A program made the position numbers and the translations under genes. This document shows positions 48,043-58,074 of a stretch of DNA of 64,000 nt, piece after piece. Each line of letters starts with the position of its first letter. Positions within the stretch are counted from its first letter, which is position 1. This stretch comes from Steromphala cineraria (Eukaryota > Mollusca > Gastropoda > Trochida > Trochidae). The notes under the pieces were generated by a model that searched no databases, was not told the origin of the DNA, and worked only from the letters and a program-made list of their open reading frames with translations. The stretch lies in NCBI GenBank assembly GCA_916613615.1, contig OU744725.1, forward strand, positions 64,984,575-65,048,574, read 5' to 3'.

Positions 48043-49480
48043 TAAGTTGGTTTCAAATAGATAGATACGTGAACAAAATTTAAAATGGCCTATTGCGCCC
48101 TTCACATTGAAGGGGTCGTTTTTTACAGTATTTAACAACTTGACAATTATAAAGGTGTTAGTTGTTAGACTTTGAAAGAGTCATACCTATATCTTGTAAC
48201 TAAATGGCATGGTTATTAATGATTAACTTGTAAGTTTGAATAAAAATCTTGACGCTTTGAAGCTGTCTTATGAATTTTTGTCAGATATGATTTCAATATA
48301 GACATATACGAATATCATTTTTTTCACGATTGATATTACAATTTTGATATTTGAAATTTATCATTGAATATTCAATATGTATAATCTTGACATGTAGGAC
48401 GTTGTTGATTTTTAATATTTTTGATTAAAAATAACATAAATGTTTTAATTTATATCAATACTGTTAAATAAATGAACAGAAAACATTGTTATATGCATAT
48501 TTACTTAAACGTACTGACAATTGACTGAAAACTTCAATGAACTATTTGTCCTTAATTATTATCCTTGGATGATCACACCATAAAAAAGTTCATCTAAAAT
48601 TCAAATATCTGTCATCATGACATGAAGATGGTGACTTATTAGATCACCCAGGGAGAAATAATCTACAGAGTATTGGTGGGTAAACATGTAAGGGAATATG
48701 TCTCACAAAAGAGGCCTCACTCGAGGGCATGTGCATTTGCTCTGGAGAAAGCCAAAGTTCAGAAATTTCATTATCTAGAGTATAGGAGTCTTGTGCTCCA
48801 GCTATACAGATCTCAGCTGTGCTATGTTGTATACCCTGTGCTTTCTATTCATTCCTTCAGGGATTGCAGAGGAACTTTCACTCAAAAGACACTCACCCTT
48901 TGAATCCGTTATGGAGATTAGCGCCTGAATACAGCGTGAATATTGAGCTGGTGTGGTGTACTATGTGTGATATATCCTACCCATGGGATATGAGCGACGT
49001 GTGATATGCAGCATGTGCACTGGGATATAGTTGATTGATGGAATATTGGATATATGACTAACTTCTAATCCAGTGTGATTTAAGAGACTCGGGTATTCTT
49101 TACCGTTTGTTGTCTACAACAACTTATGAGCATATCGTCGTTATTCTGGAACCTTGTAGACTGAACACGATGTAATGAACGATCTGCGATATGCCTATAT
49201 ACTTATCGCAAGGTTAAGTGAATAGTGTATTTGCCTTAAAATGTAATCAAATAAAGTGGTTTCATATCAGTCTTACACATACGTTTGAGAGATAGTGATA
49301 TCTATCATTCACATGACGAAGCCCCTGATGGGAAGAGAAGTGGATGTGACTAAAGATTGACGACTGTTAAATTTTAGATTATGTCGAATATTCCTTTATT
49401 ATGAGTCTGCACCAACATCTTCACACAACAGAAGCAGCCCTATATAAACCAATGATGTACGATGGAATGCCTTTCTGAGG
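48043..49480. other. gene-free stretch
   Basis: AT-rich up to 48600, then moderate in composition. The open frames at 48673-49004 have no known motif and no clear splice sites. Confidence 0.35.
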
Positions 49481-49594
49481 GACAGTGACCGTGTGACTGT
49501 TTGAAGCACGCAGATATTTGAGGCTAATGAGATAAATGTATGACGTGACATAAGTTTGAGGTACATCTATATGGTATATATCCGTGTTCTACTG
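49480..49594. mobile_element. Tigger-like right end and adjoining repeat
   Basis: tatatccgtgttctactg ends at 49594 before TA, matching the right end of the 174-bp MITE at 1543-1716. The 85 bases before it (gtgaccgt, tgaagcac-cagata, gtatgacgtga) align with 10115-10200. The left end of this copy was not found. Confidence 0.5.
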
Positions 49595-49620
49595 TATTAG
49601 CTTAGGTTGCTGATTTACAG

Positions 49621-49660
49621 GACGAACGCTCTGATTGGCTGGATTCCAATGATGCCATAG
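49621..49660 (+). CDS. possible 40-bp mini-exon
   Basis: Preceded by gctgatttacag and followed by GTTAGT, the 40 bases read DERSDWLDSNDAI in one frame. Its composition is coding-like, but no neighbour exon is identified. It may belong to the same unplaced gene as the candidate exon ending at 48041. Confidence 0.2.
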
Positions 49661-50193
49661 GTTAGTCTGACTTGATAAACGGAGCCTGGTAAAAACTATA
49701 TGTATACATGTAACATGTACTAACGTAGTGAATCAATATAGATCTTAAATTAGTCACATTGATTGAAGACAAGTCAGATTTTATAAAAAAGATGAGGGTA
49801 TCAGTTTGGCATTTGGGCAAAAGAACAAAATATTCTTGCACTGAATGTTATGAAAACTAATGAAGCTTATTACAGTCACAGAAGATGTTGATGAAAAGTC
49901 ATTCATTCAACTTGTTTAACATTTAAACAAAGTTTCAGGAAAAAAAAGTTAAATTCTGGAGATTGAATTGTTACTGATGGATCAAATTTATTAAGGTTTG
50001 TCAAATCTACAGCGGGTGGCCAAATTATTACGTACAAGTGACATCATTCCCATAGACTTGCATGTTAATTAACATTTTTGAAAATATTTATTATAAATTA
50101 GGAAATGATCCGATTGCTGTTATGTTTTGCAGACATCATGGAAATCCACTCAGCTATTTATAAATAATTACATTTCCCCTATCCGTAAATTAG

Positions 50194-50545
50194 TTATCGA
50201 ATGACACTTGTTGAAACATCGCATGTACAACTTGCCTCAAAATTTGTGTCTTCATCAATACGTTTTGGGTAAGATTTGCCTTTGCTGTTCGAAGGCTGGC
50301 TTTCCTCTTGGGCCTTAGCAGGTTTCTTTGCTTTTGCCTCCTTCTTTCCCTTAGCATTTGACGTTTTCTGTTTCTTTGAAGGCTTTGTTTCTTTGGTCCC
50401 TGCTTTTCGTTTCATCATCCTGAAGTTTAAATGTTCAAGAATCTGTGTCGAAACGTTGCGTACAATGAACAAAGAAGTTGTCATCCACATATTCCTCTGC
50501 ATTATTAGGTGCGTGCGATTCGGCTCTTCTGTTTAGCTATTCCTC
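50194..50545 (-). repeat. hairpin-family relic (copy D) overlapping a lysine-rich open frame
   Basis: gtcgaaacgttgcg...caaagaagttgtcatcca (50449-50487) matches the right arm of copy B at 35540. The minus-strand open frame through it has a lysine-rich core (KRKAGTKETKPSKKQK and on) that begins just after a possible acceptor ttaaacttcag. It could be a linker exon of an unknown protein, but no domain supports it. Confidence 0.35.
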
Positions 50546-50600
50546 TTCCGGCAGAGGTCGGTAGAGGGCAGAGTTATCGAACAGGCGGAAGAAGAACAAT

Positions 50601-50716
50601 ATGGCGTTTGCCTCCAAGAAGGCATTACTTGTCCTCCTCGAACAAGAACTATTAAGCCATGAACAAAGTTCTGACGAATCTGACGACGAGTTCGACGTTC
50701 TTCTACCATTATTAGC
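50601..50716 (+). CDS. first exon of a Harbinger-like (HARBI1-type) transposase, isolated
   Basis: The ATG at 50601 opens MAFASKKALLVLLEQELLSH, followed by an acidic serine stretch and LLPLL, and ends before GTAAGT at 50717. This resembles, from memory, the leucine-rich and acidic start of Harbinger-type transposase genes. The upstream bases gtagagggcagagttatcg look like a transposon terminus. No DDE core was found in the next 10 kb, so it is a relic if the call is right. Confidence 0.35.
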
Positions 50717-51310
50717 GTAAGTCAATTCGATTTATTCCACAAATTATTTAGAAAAATCAAGGATTCATTGTTTTTTAAAGTATCTGACCAAAAGTGAGTC
50801 GTCATCCACGAGATTCCCGAAGAGTTAGATGTTAATTTTACCTGTTGGAAGAATAATTTTCATTGATTTTTGGAATAACAACTGATAGAGTGACATAGGT
50901 AACTATAGAATTGGTTCGCCACCCTTTTAATATTAGAATCAATGTTTTTTTCAGTGATTTTGTATGTGGTTTGGTGATTGTAAGATATTTCCCTAATTTC
51001 AAAAAATAATATTGATATTAATAATTCTCTTTATTTGTTTATTGTCTATATAACCCTATCTATGGGACAGGTGCCTTAATTTTGTACATAAATCGGTTAA
51101 TCTGGTGACGTTACATAAGTAATAGACAATCGGATAATAAAATATAAAATATGTTTACTTCAAGCTAAGATGATTTAAATTCAACCTGCCAAATTTGATT
51201 ATAATACAACAAGACCCTTTTTCGTGAAAATTATTTTTGCTGCACTAATTTAACATGCAACTCTATGGGAAACAACGTCAATGTCCGAATATAACTGGCA
51301 CAGGTCTGTA

Positions 51311-51805
51311 GATGAATAAATAAAATACTGAGGCATCTAAAAAATCATTTTCAAATGTTCAGAAATATTCAAATAATCAGTGATCTGAAATATTGAGTAT
51401 CATTTTCATTTATGAAATATAGACTGCATGTGCAATTAATTAAAAACTATCCTATCTTCACAAAATATTGTCTGAGAGTTTTTTTAAATTTACATGTGAA
51501 TAGTTTGATAGATAACAAACAGAAAAGTATGAAAGGAAAATGTATTAATGGTTTCAAAGATATTGAATAAAGAATTATGTTTTCAGGAGCAATGTAACTT
51601 GAATATTTATATATAAAATTTAATGTAAAAAATGGCATTTTATTAAGATAGTGTTCAAATCACTTATCAAAAATGGCTGCTCGGTATAACTGCTACAAGG
51701 CGTCTATTTATAAGAATTTTCTTGTTACAACTTCGCAAATATTGTGTTTAATATCCTGATATCAAATCAATTTTCATTCAATAAGCCTTCTGCCGATAAG
51801 GGACA
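51311..51805. repeat. dispersed repeat, second copy
   Basis: It aligns with 5279-5905 over most of its length: gatgaataaat...actgaggc, gcaattaattaaaaa, cacaaaatattgtc, atagtttgatagataacaaa, aatggctgctcggta and others. The copies differ by scattered substitutions and by gaps. The right end, gataagggacattt, resembles gataatagggacact near 5973. It is interrupted or bordered by the MITE at 51816. Confidence 0.7.
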
Positions 51806-51815
51806 TTTAGAGTTA

Positions 51816-53223
51816 CAGTGCGTGGCCATAAGTAAGTACGCAAAAATCACAACGTTCTCACGATAGCGCTTGACTATCATATTTTTTAATCTCGCGTTTG
51901 GTAAGTTTGCATTGTAAAGAGATGAAATTCAGAGAAAATAATAATCATCGACTCCTCTTTCCACTGGCCCACTAAGGGATTTCCTATGTCTATTTTTAGC
52001 CTGACTGCACACGTCATGCGGCATGGCAGTAACATTTAGTTTTCAATGGCAAATGCAAAAACAAAAGTAATTTGGGATGAACAGAGGTGATAAAAAATAT
52101 TGAAAAAGTATCAGAAATGTTGAAATATATGTCAATTACCATCAATAGGTTCGGCATTTTTTTCGAGTCTTGGTTTGGTCGAAAATATTGAAAGATCGCA
52201 AAGGAGGAAAATGACGGGTGCGCAAGGGCGCATTTTTTAGAACGATATAACCAGCGCCACGGATTAATATCTATGCCTGATTTTAATAATTATTATAATA
52301 TCTATTTAATCCTTTAAACAATCTCTATGGATATATTCTATCAAATTGTAAATATATTTTGAATCGTTAAAAAATTCTCAAGATGAAACAACAATGTAAC
52401 CAGTGGTAACAATATTTCACAGATTTCATGAACCGTGTCCGTAAATTGATAGAAATTAACAAACAATGCCCCTTTTCTTTAAAAAATTGTCATGATATGA
52501 TTGAATTTATTACACAAGGTTTGTTTTAGGTGTTGACAAAATATTTTATAAGGCAATCGCCAAACGAGAGATTCCCACCCGGGTGCTCGAAAATGTTTAC
52601 AAACACGTCTCCCGCATTGCGCAGTATAACGGGAATGTTCACGGTCTTTATTCTTTGCAATGATTTGATACGAAAACGAAAGTTATCATAATTATAAAGT
52701 CTGGTATGTAAATTTTCATTTTAGATGATTATTTATGACATGATGCATCATATTTTTTTTAAAAGCAGCCTTGTGTTTTCAAGGATGAAAAAAACACGTG
52801 GTCACCTCTTCGGGTGCTTCGTAAGAGATTTCAAAATGAGTAAATAAATTATTTGATATGGCTTAATCTTTCCTCACATATTATTGCAAAAAAAAATATA
52901 AGGCAAATTATTTATACAAATTTTGAAACTAAATTAAATGACGATCAATGAAAAGTTGATTTCAGTTGTGTTGCCAAGGTGATACTGTACACAATTAGGC
53001 CCGAAATTGTCAGGTCATCATAGAATAAATCCCTTTATATTGAAATGAAATGATCAAACATTTAGAATGCTTTGCTCACAGTGAACAATTCCCTAAAATT
53101 TCGAGCTTTTCCGATTAATATTTATTGAAATATTGCCTTATAACGAGGGAGGTGACCCGCTCGTCTAACGGCAGTTCATGACGTCATGACGCTCTTTGCG
53201 TACTTACTTATGGCCACGTACTG
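51816..53223. mobile_element. 1408-bp Tc1/mariner-type non-autonomous element
   Basis: The left end CAGTGCGTGGCCATAAGTAA and the complement of the right end CAGTACGTGGCCATAAGTAA are near-perfect inverted repeats, extending through GTACGCAAA. TA flanks both (51814-51815 and 53224-53225). CAGT termini and TA duplication are typical of Tc1/mariner. No transposase frame is inside. It landed at the edge of the SAP-gene relic, right before cctcccttttg. Confidence 0.88.
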
Positions 53224-53268
53224 TACCTCCCTTTTGACCGGACATCCTAGTTACGTCTGGTAAACAAT

Positions 53269-53962
53269 ATGGATGACAGCTCGTCATTTCGCGGTATGAC
53301 AGTAGCACAAATACAGCGCTATCTGCGTGAAAGAGGTATTTCTGTAAGTGGGTACAATCGAGAAGATTTACTAAAGTTAGCTGGAGCAGCAAAAAGCCTC
53401 AATTTATCGGAAGATCCAGATTTAGTCAAGTGTACTGATGACCACCTTGAAAAGCTTCGTTTGTGTGGAGTGTCATCAAAGGACCCATTCAACTTACAGG
53501 GATACAGCACGGACTTCAGTGAAATGCCATCATTTGGGTTGATAGACATCTTTAATTATCTGCTGTGTTCTACCTCAGACTATGATGGAAAAAAACTGAA
53601 AAGTTATAAGTCTTTTGATGATTACAGTACAGGTAAATATTTTTTTATAGTTTGATCGTAACTAACATTGATGAAAAGTGTTCATTATACAACAAAGATA
53701 TATAACATTTAACTTCAAACCTTTTAAATTTCCCATGATTATTTTATTCTTAAAACATTTTAATGAATTAATTGTGAAATTAGTCAATTTCATATCTCAT
53801 TTCAGACTGTTCTATGATGGTCATGTTGAATCCCTAGAATTCAACCCACAACAAGAGGAGAGTCAGGTCTGTCTCTTCAGGACCAAAGTAAGACCTACCC
53901 AGAGAGGCAAGACCTACCTAAACAAAGATTTCTACCAAGTCTGTGTAGTCATTCCAAGTTAA
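53269..53962 (+). pseudogene. SAP-domain N-terminal part of a second ISL2EU-type YqaJ protein, relic
   Basis: Exon 1 (53269-53632) codes a SAP domain (MTVAQIQRYLRERGISVSGY) and a middle part with DPFNLQGYSTDF. Exon 2 (53806-53962) codes LFYDGHVESLEF and RTKVRPTQRGKTYLNKDFYQ. The order matches the protein at 30206: SAP, then a W/F-DSD segment, then FY-DGHV. The splice junction leaves the frame one base off, and no SWIM or YqaJ part follows. The preceding cctccctttt resembles the terminus of the element at 30100. It is a deletion relic of a related element, interrupted on the left by the MITE ending at 53223. Confidence 0.7.
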
Positions 53963-55039
53963 TTCTAAAATGCCTCTCAAAGAAGTGAACTTTTTTTCTA
54001 GTATAACAATCATTTAATGATTAAAATTGTTAATAGATTAAAAGTTTTTCGCTAAACTCGCTTCAATTCTAACCTTAGCCTTGTTCAGGTAAACCTTTCA
54101 GGCCTATTGAACTATAATAGTGTACACAGCAGTTCATTAATTTTAGAGTTCTTGGTCATGCACTGCATGTTACATAACTTATAACTTAGATGGCTTGTAT
54201 CATGATCCATCACGTATATTTTGCATTTATGACACTCACACATCAACTTATTATTCTTTTTCACTTTACCTTCTCGATCCTTGATAATTCTGATTGCGTC
54301 ACTTTTTCTTAAAATTTCCCTTTTGAAATGCCCGCTTCGCAATCGGAGTTCTACCTCAGTTGTAAACAAAGACCCAAGTAAGACTGAAACGATTAAGCTT
54401 GTGTCGTAAATGATAAAGGGGAGTAACTGCCGTGTCAAACTTCCTCAGAGGCGGAAGTTGGGTATGCTTGATTTGCTTAGAACAGGCTCACAGCCGGTGT
54501 TCAGCCACCGATTGAATGACATTAGCGACTGACCCGGCTAACTGACGATTTATACAGGAGGGGAAGTTTTCAATAGGTTTTTGACTGTCACCACTATCTA
54601 CGAGATGATTAAAATCTAACCAAATAATATATATATAAATAATAGATTTTAATATATCTATATAAAAATAAGGTACATATAGATATCATCAACAGATATA
54701 TAAAAATATACGTTTTAACTACACAAGATTGGTAAAGTTGCATGTACATGTAGCAATATATGCAATACACTGACAGGAACGATATGCACAGTCTTTAAAC
54801 TTTGTATAATTAATTTTTTTTTTTAAATCACTTTATTTCTTTTTGTAGGCACCACAAATATACTATAAAACTGTATTATTCATTTTCTTCATTATAAACA
54901 TAGTTATCAAATCGATCAGACATGGTATACAAAATTTACAATGGTGGATACAAATTATGTGAAGTTAATGGCATGATGACCAGAAGGAGATAAATTTCTC
55001 GTATCTACAATCAGTGTAGAGACGCTCCTTACTGACGTT

Positions 55040-56440
55040 GTGGGTATCTTGCACCTACCTGTCTACAGCCCCTTGTTTTTTTGAAAAAGTCGGATGCAAA
55101 TCCATTTACCAAAACACTTAAGTTATATCTTCACAAAATGTTTTAATCCATCTTTTTAGTGAAGGGCCAAAAAATCAAGACAGTTATCAATGAAATTCCA
55201 TTCTACCGAGTCGATGCTTTTTCAAAATCTATAAGTATAAGGATCCCTGGTATGTTCATAATATCGGTATTCCAATATATACCTTGTACCAGTCGTGTAC
55301 ATTCTCCTATGTATCTGCCTTTCATGAAACCTTTTTGATCTTCACTGATAATGTTAGGTAGTACCTTTTTTATACGAGCAGCTATTGTTGCCGAAGCTAA
55401 CTTATACGAAGTGTTTAGTAAAGATATAGGGCGATAATTCTTAATGTGTTCTTTAGACTTGCCGGTCTTAGTTATACATAATAATAATAATAATAATAAT
55501 AAATAATAATGTCACTTGTAAAGCGCAAATATCCACACACTCGTGCATGCTCAATGCGCTTTAAAGAAAAGGTAGAAAGTTAGTCATATGAGCAAAGGAA
55601 CAGGTGGGTTTTGACTTTTGACTTGAATGAGGCAAGTGATTCACAGAGTTTTATTTCAAGAGGCAAAGAGTTCCAAAGAGTTGGTGCTGCATGTGAGAAA
55701 GATCTTTTTCCATAAGACGCCAGTTGATATCTTGGGACTTGTAGTAAGAAGTGATTCTGTGACCGAAGTGATCTTGACGGGATGTAAGCTGTTAAGAGTT
55801 CGCTGAGGTATTCTGGAGCTTGTTGGTGGAGGCAATTGAAAGTGGTGCACAGAAGTTTGAAGTTGATTCTTTGTTGAATTGGTAGCCAGTGTAAAGATTT
55901 GAGAACCGGGGAGATATGGTCAGATTTAGATTTTAATGAAATTATTCTTGCAGCTGTGTTTTGTACCCTTTGTAATTTGTTCATGTTCTGTTTGCTGAGG
56001 CCTATCAACAGTCCATTGCAGTAGTCTAGTCTCGATAGTACTAGACATCTGACAAGGGTGTGGGCACACTCTGCAGTAATGTACTTCCTGATGTTGCCAA
56101 TTGATCGGAGATGAAAGTAGCAAGACTTACAAACTCTACTGACTTGTTCCTGTAATGAAAGGTCTGAATCTATCCACACTCCAAGATCCTTCACAGTTCT
56201 GGACGTTGATAGTTCAGATTTACAAATGGTGACATCTTTTCTGAGATCGGTAAGGTGATGCTTCCTGCCAACATGTTATTAATGTTTCTGACTTACTGAC
56301 AATTCCTCTTTCTGGAGAGCAGAATTTAGTGAGTTTATCAGAAATGAATTTATATCTTTCCAAAAAAATTGTAAAATTCAGTTGTGAAACCAGAAGGACC
56401 AGCGCTATCATTAATATAATCTATGCTATTCCATGCTCCC
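55040..56440 (-). pseudogene. L1/Tx1-like LINE fragment split by a second LINE
   Basis: On the minus strand the upstream piece (about 56440-56275) reads SAGPSGFTTEFYNFFWKDIN and QKEELSVSQK. The downstream piece (about 55480-55040) continues with TGKSKEHIKNYRPISLLNTS, EDQKGFMKGR, LILIDFEKA and then, after deletions, SVLVNGFASDFF and RGCRQ. The order is that of one reverse transcriptase. About 0.8 kb of another LINE lies between the pieces. Frameshifts and internal deletions make it inactive. Confidence 0.8.
55482..56265 (-). pseudogene. CR1-like (Jockey superfamily) LINE 3' part with (ATT)n tail
   Basis: The open frame 55580-56194 (minus) codes the C-terminal end of a reverse transcriptase protein: VKDLGVWIDSDLSLQEQ (start partly upstream), SRLDYCNGLLIGL, VQNTAARII, SLHWLPIQQRINFKLL and KLWNSLP-like TLWNSLPLEIK. 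These are typical of CR1/L2/Rex1-type elements. The 3' end has gcgctttacaagtgac followed by an (ATT)n run (55482-55512). The element is 5' truncated, but its 204-codon frame is still open, so it is younger than the LINE it sits in. Confidence 0.88.
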
Positions 56441-56519
56441 ATTATGATAACTTCGTAAATACCAAAGAGTTGAAAGACCAATTACATCCAATTAAGAAGT
56501 TGTTTCAGTAAAGTTGACA

Positions 56520-57375
56520 AACTTATGGATTATGTCAAGTGGTGAGAATGTTCATTCAGAAATGTGGATGAATTCGAATATCTGAATCGGTAATCCTTTA
56601 GGAACTCTGCATATAACGAACGTGATATATAAGCCTTCTTTCATTGAAAAAATATTAATCTTAATTTGTGTGAAAAAAATATAAAATTATAGTGGGTACG
56701 AATCCACTGAGATTTGTGAGGAACGAGTTCGTTTTGGGTACGAATTCACCGCATCCCATCGTAAATAGGTGCAGAACATAATATGTCACAAACTTATTAC
56801 AAAACATTTACGTACTTCCATCATATATTTTGTTCCGAAAATAACTATATACCAGGTTCATAAGAAGATAAAAAGCTTAGATTTCTGATCCAATTTAGTT
56901 TTTAAAATATTGTACAAATCTATTGAATACAGAAAACCTCTACACTAAAGAAAAGGAAATAGTTTAACGATGTATTCTGATCCAGACGTACAATTGTATT
57001 CTCAACAGGGAAAACTTCACATAATGAAATATATTCCTACTCAATTATTCTGAAACCATATTATAGTTGGATTTGAGTTCAACTTGTTCAACTTGTTATT
57101 AAATAAATATACATGTAATGTCATGGCCTTAGGAGAATGTGGCAGAATCCCCCTTCAGTATAATTATATGTTAAAACCCATAAAATTTTGGTGTAATTTG
57201 ATTACTATGGAAACCAATAGATTGCCTTATCAAACTGATTGTATGTTAAGGACACTTGACGATGCAGGAAGAAGAACAAGGGTATCACATATTAGAAGTA
57301 TTTTATTTCAATTTGGCTTTGGTGTCCTTAGGTTAAGCCAAGATATAGGAAACACTAAAAAATTTATTTCACATT
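56520..57375. other. gene-free stretch
   Basis: AT-rich. The 127-codon open frame at 57084-57467 runs into the SINE and has no domain, so I do not call it. Confidence 0.4.
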
Positions 57376-57380
57376 TTAAA

Positions 57381-57710
57381 GGGTTAGTGGTTAGCGCGTT
57401 CGGCTTCGGATCAGGAGGTCCGTGGTTCGAATCCCGCCAGGGGCTTGGCAACTTTGTCTGCAGTTGAGAACTGTTCTACACGCAGTCAGGTTTGGGTGCC
57501 ATGCTACCCTGAATTTCAGTGCAGTACCACCCATGATTGCTAGTTCCAGCCGATGCCCGCAGGTTTCACCGCATTGCATAGCCATAGGCTTTTTCCCTGC
57601 AATAATACTAGCAGCCGGGGTACCCTAGCAGCCGCGACATAAGTGAAATACTCTTGAAAGCGGCGATAAACCCCACATCATCTCACCTCACCTCACCTCG
57701 CATTCAAATT
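57381..57710 (+). repeat. tRNA-derived SINE, well-preserved copy
   Basis: The start reads GGTTAGTGGTTAGCGCGTT (A box), then a CTTCGGA anticodon-loop-like part and GTGGTTCGAATCCCG (B box). The body and the tail (ctcacctcacctcacctcgc) follow. It matches the copy at 205-421 through the body. It is not a tRNA gene because no acceptor stem closes. It lies about 370 bases upstream of NUP43. Confidence 0.9.
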
Positions 57711-58074
57711 CATGAAAGTAATAAATGGAAAATATCAATGTTTATGTCAAACACAACCATTTAAATGTTTCTAGAATATCTATATTTTGAAGATATTGTT
57801 TGAAAATTTGGATTTTAGTGTGAGAAAATCACGATTTTTTTCAATCAGCCGGCTTCAACCCCTCAGATGAAAATTGCGCAATCGGCTGACAGGCGGTGCC
57901 TTTCCTGGCCTAGTCGGTCCAAAACAAGTGTCTCAGCCGCTTAACACCCGGATTTCAAGTTGAAGCGGCTCCCCGGCTGAACAGCTTTTAAGCAAATCAA
58001 GCGTAGCCTATCAGAACTCCGTACATCATTTCCCGTTGCATGTGGTGTTGTAGAGGACTCATTTACCGGGAAAT

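Larger units (their letters stand above)
54461..58010. mobile_element. apparent 3.5-kb TIR unit containing nested retroelements
   Basis: TATGCTTGATTTGCTTAGAA at 54459 and the complement of the right end, TACGCTTGATTTGCTTAAAA (ending near 58010), form inverted repeats flanked by TA. CAGCCGG words lie just inside both ends. The unit encloses the LINE fragments at 55040-56440 and the SINE at 57381. Its right end is about 65 bases upstream of the NUP43 start codon. No own transposase is visible. Confidence 0.55.

Noticed and set aside
54112..54438. 108-codon minus-strand open frame with cysteines
   Set aside because: The Cys and His spacing (CECHKCK) fits no finger I know and no splice or start context supports it; left uncalled.
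57381..57455. tRNA gene
   Set aside because: A and B boxes and an anticodon-like loop are present, but the acceptor stem does not close and the sequence continues into a SINE body shared with 205-421.
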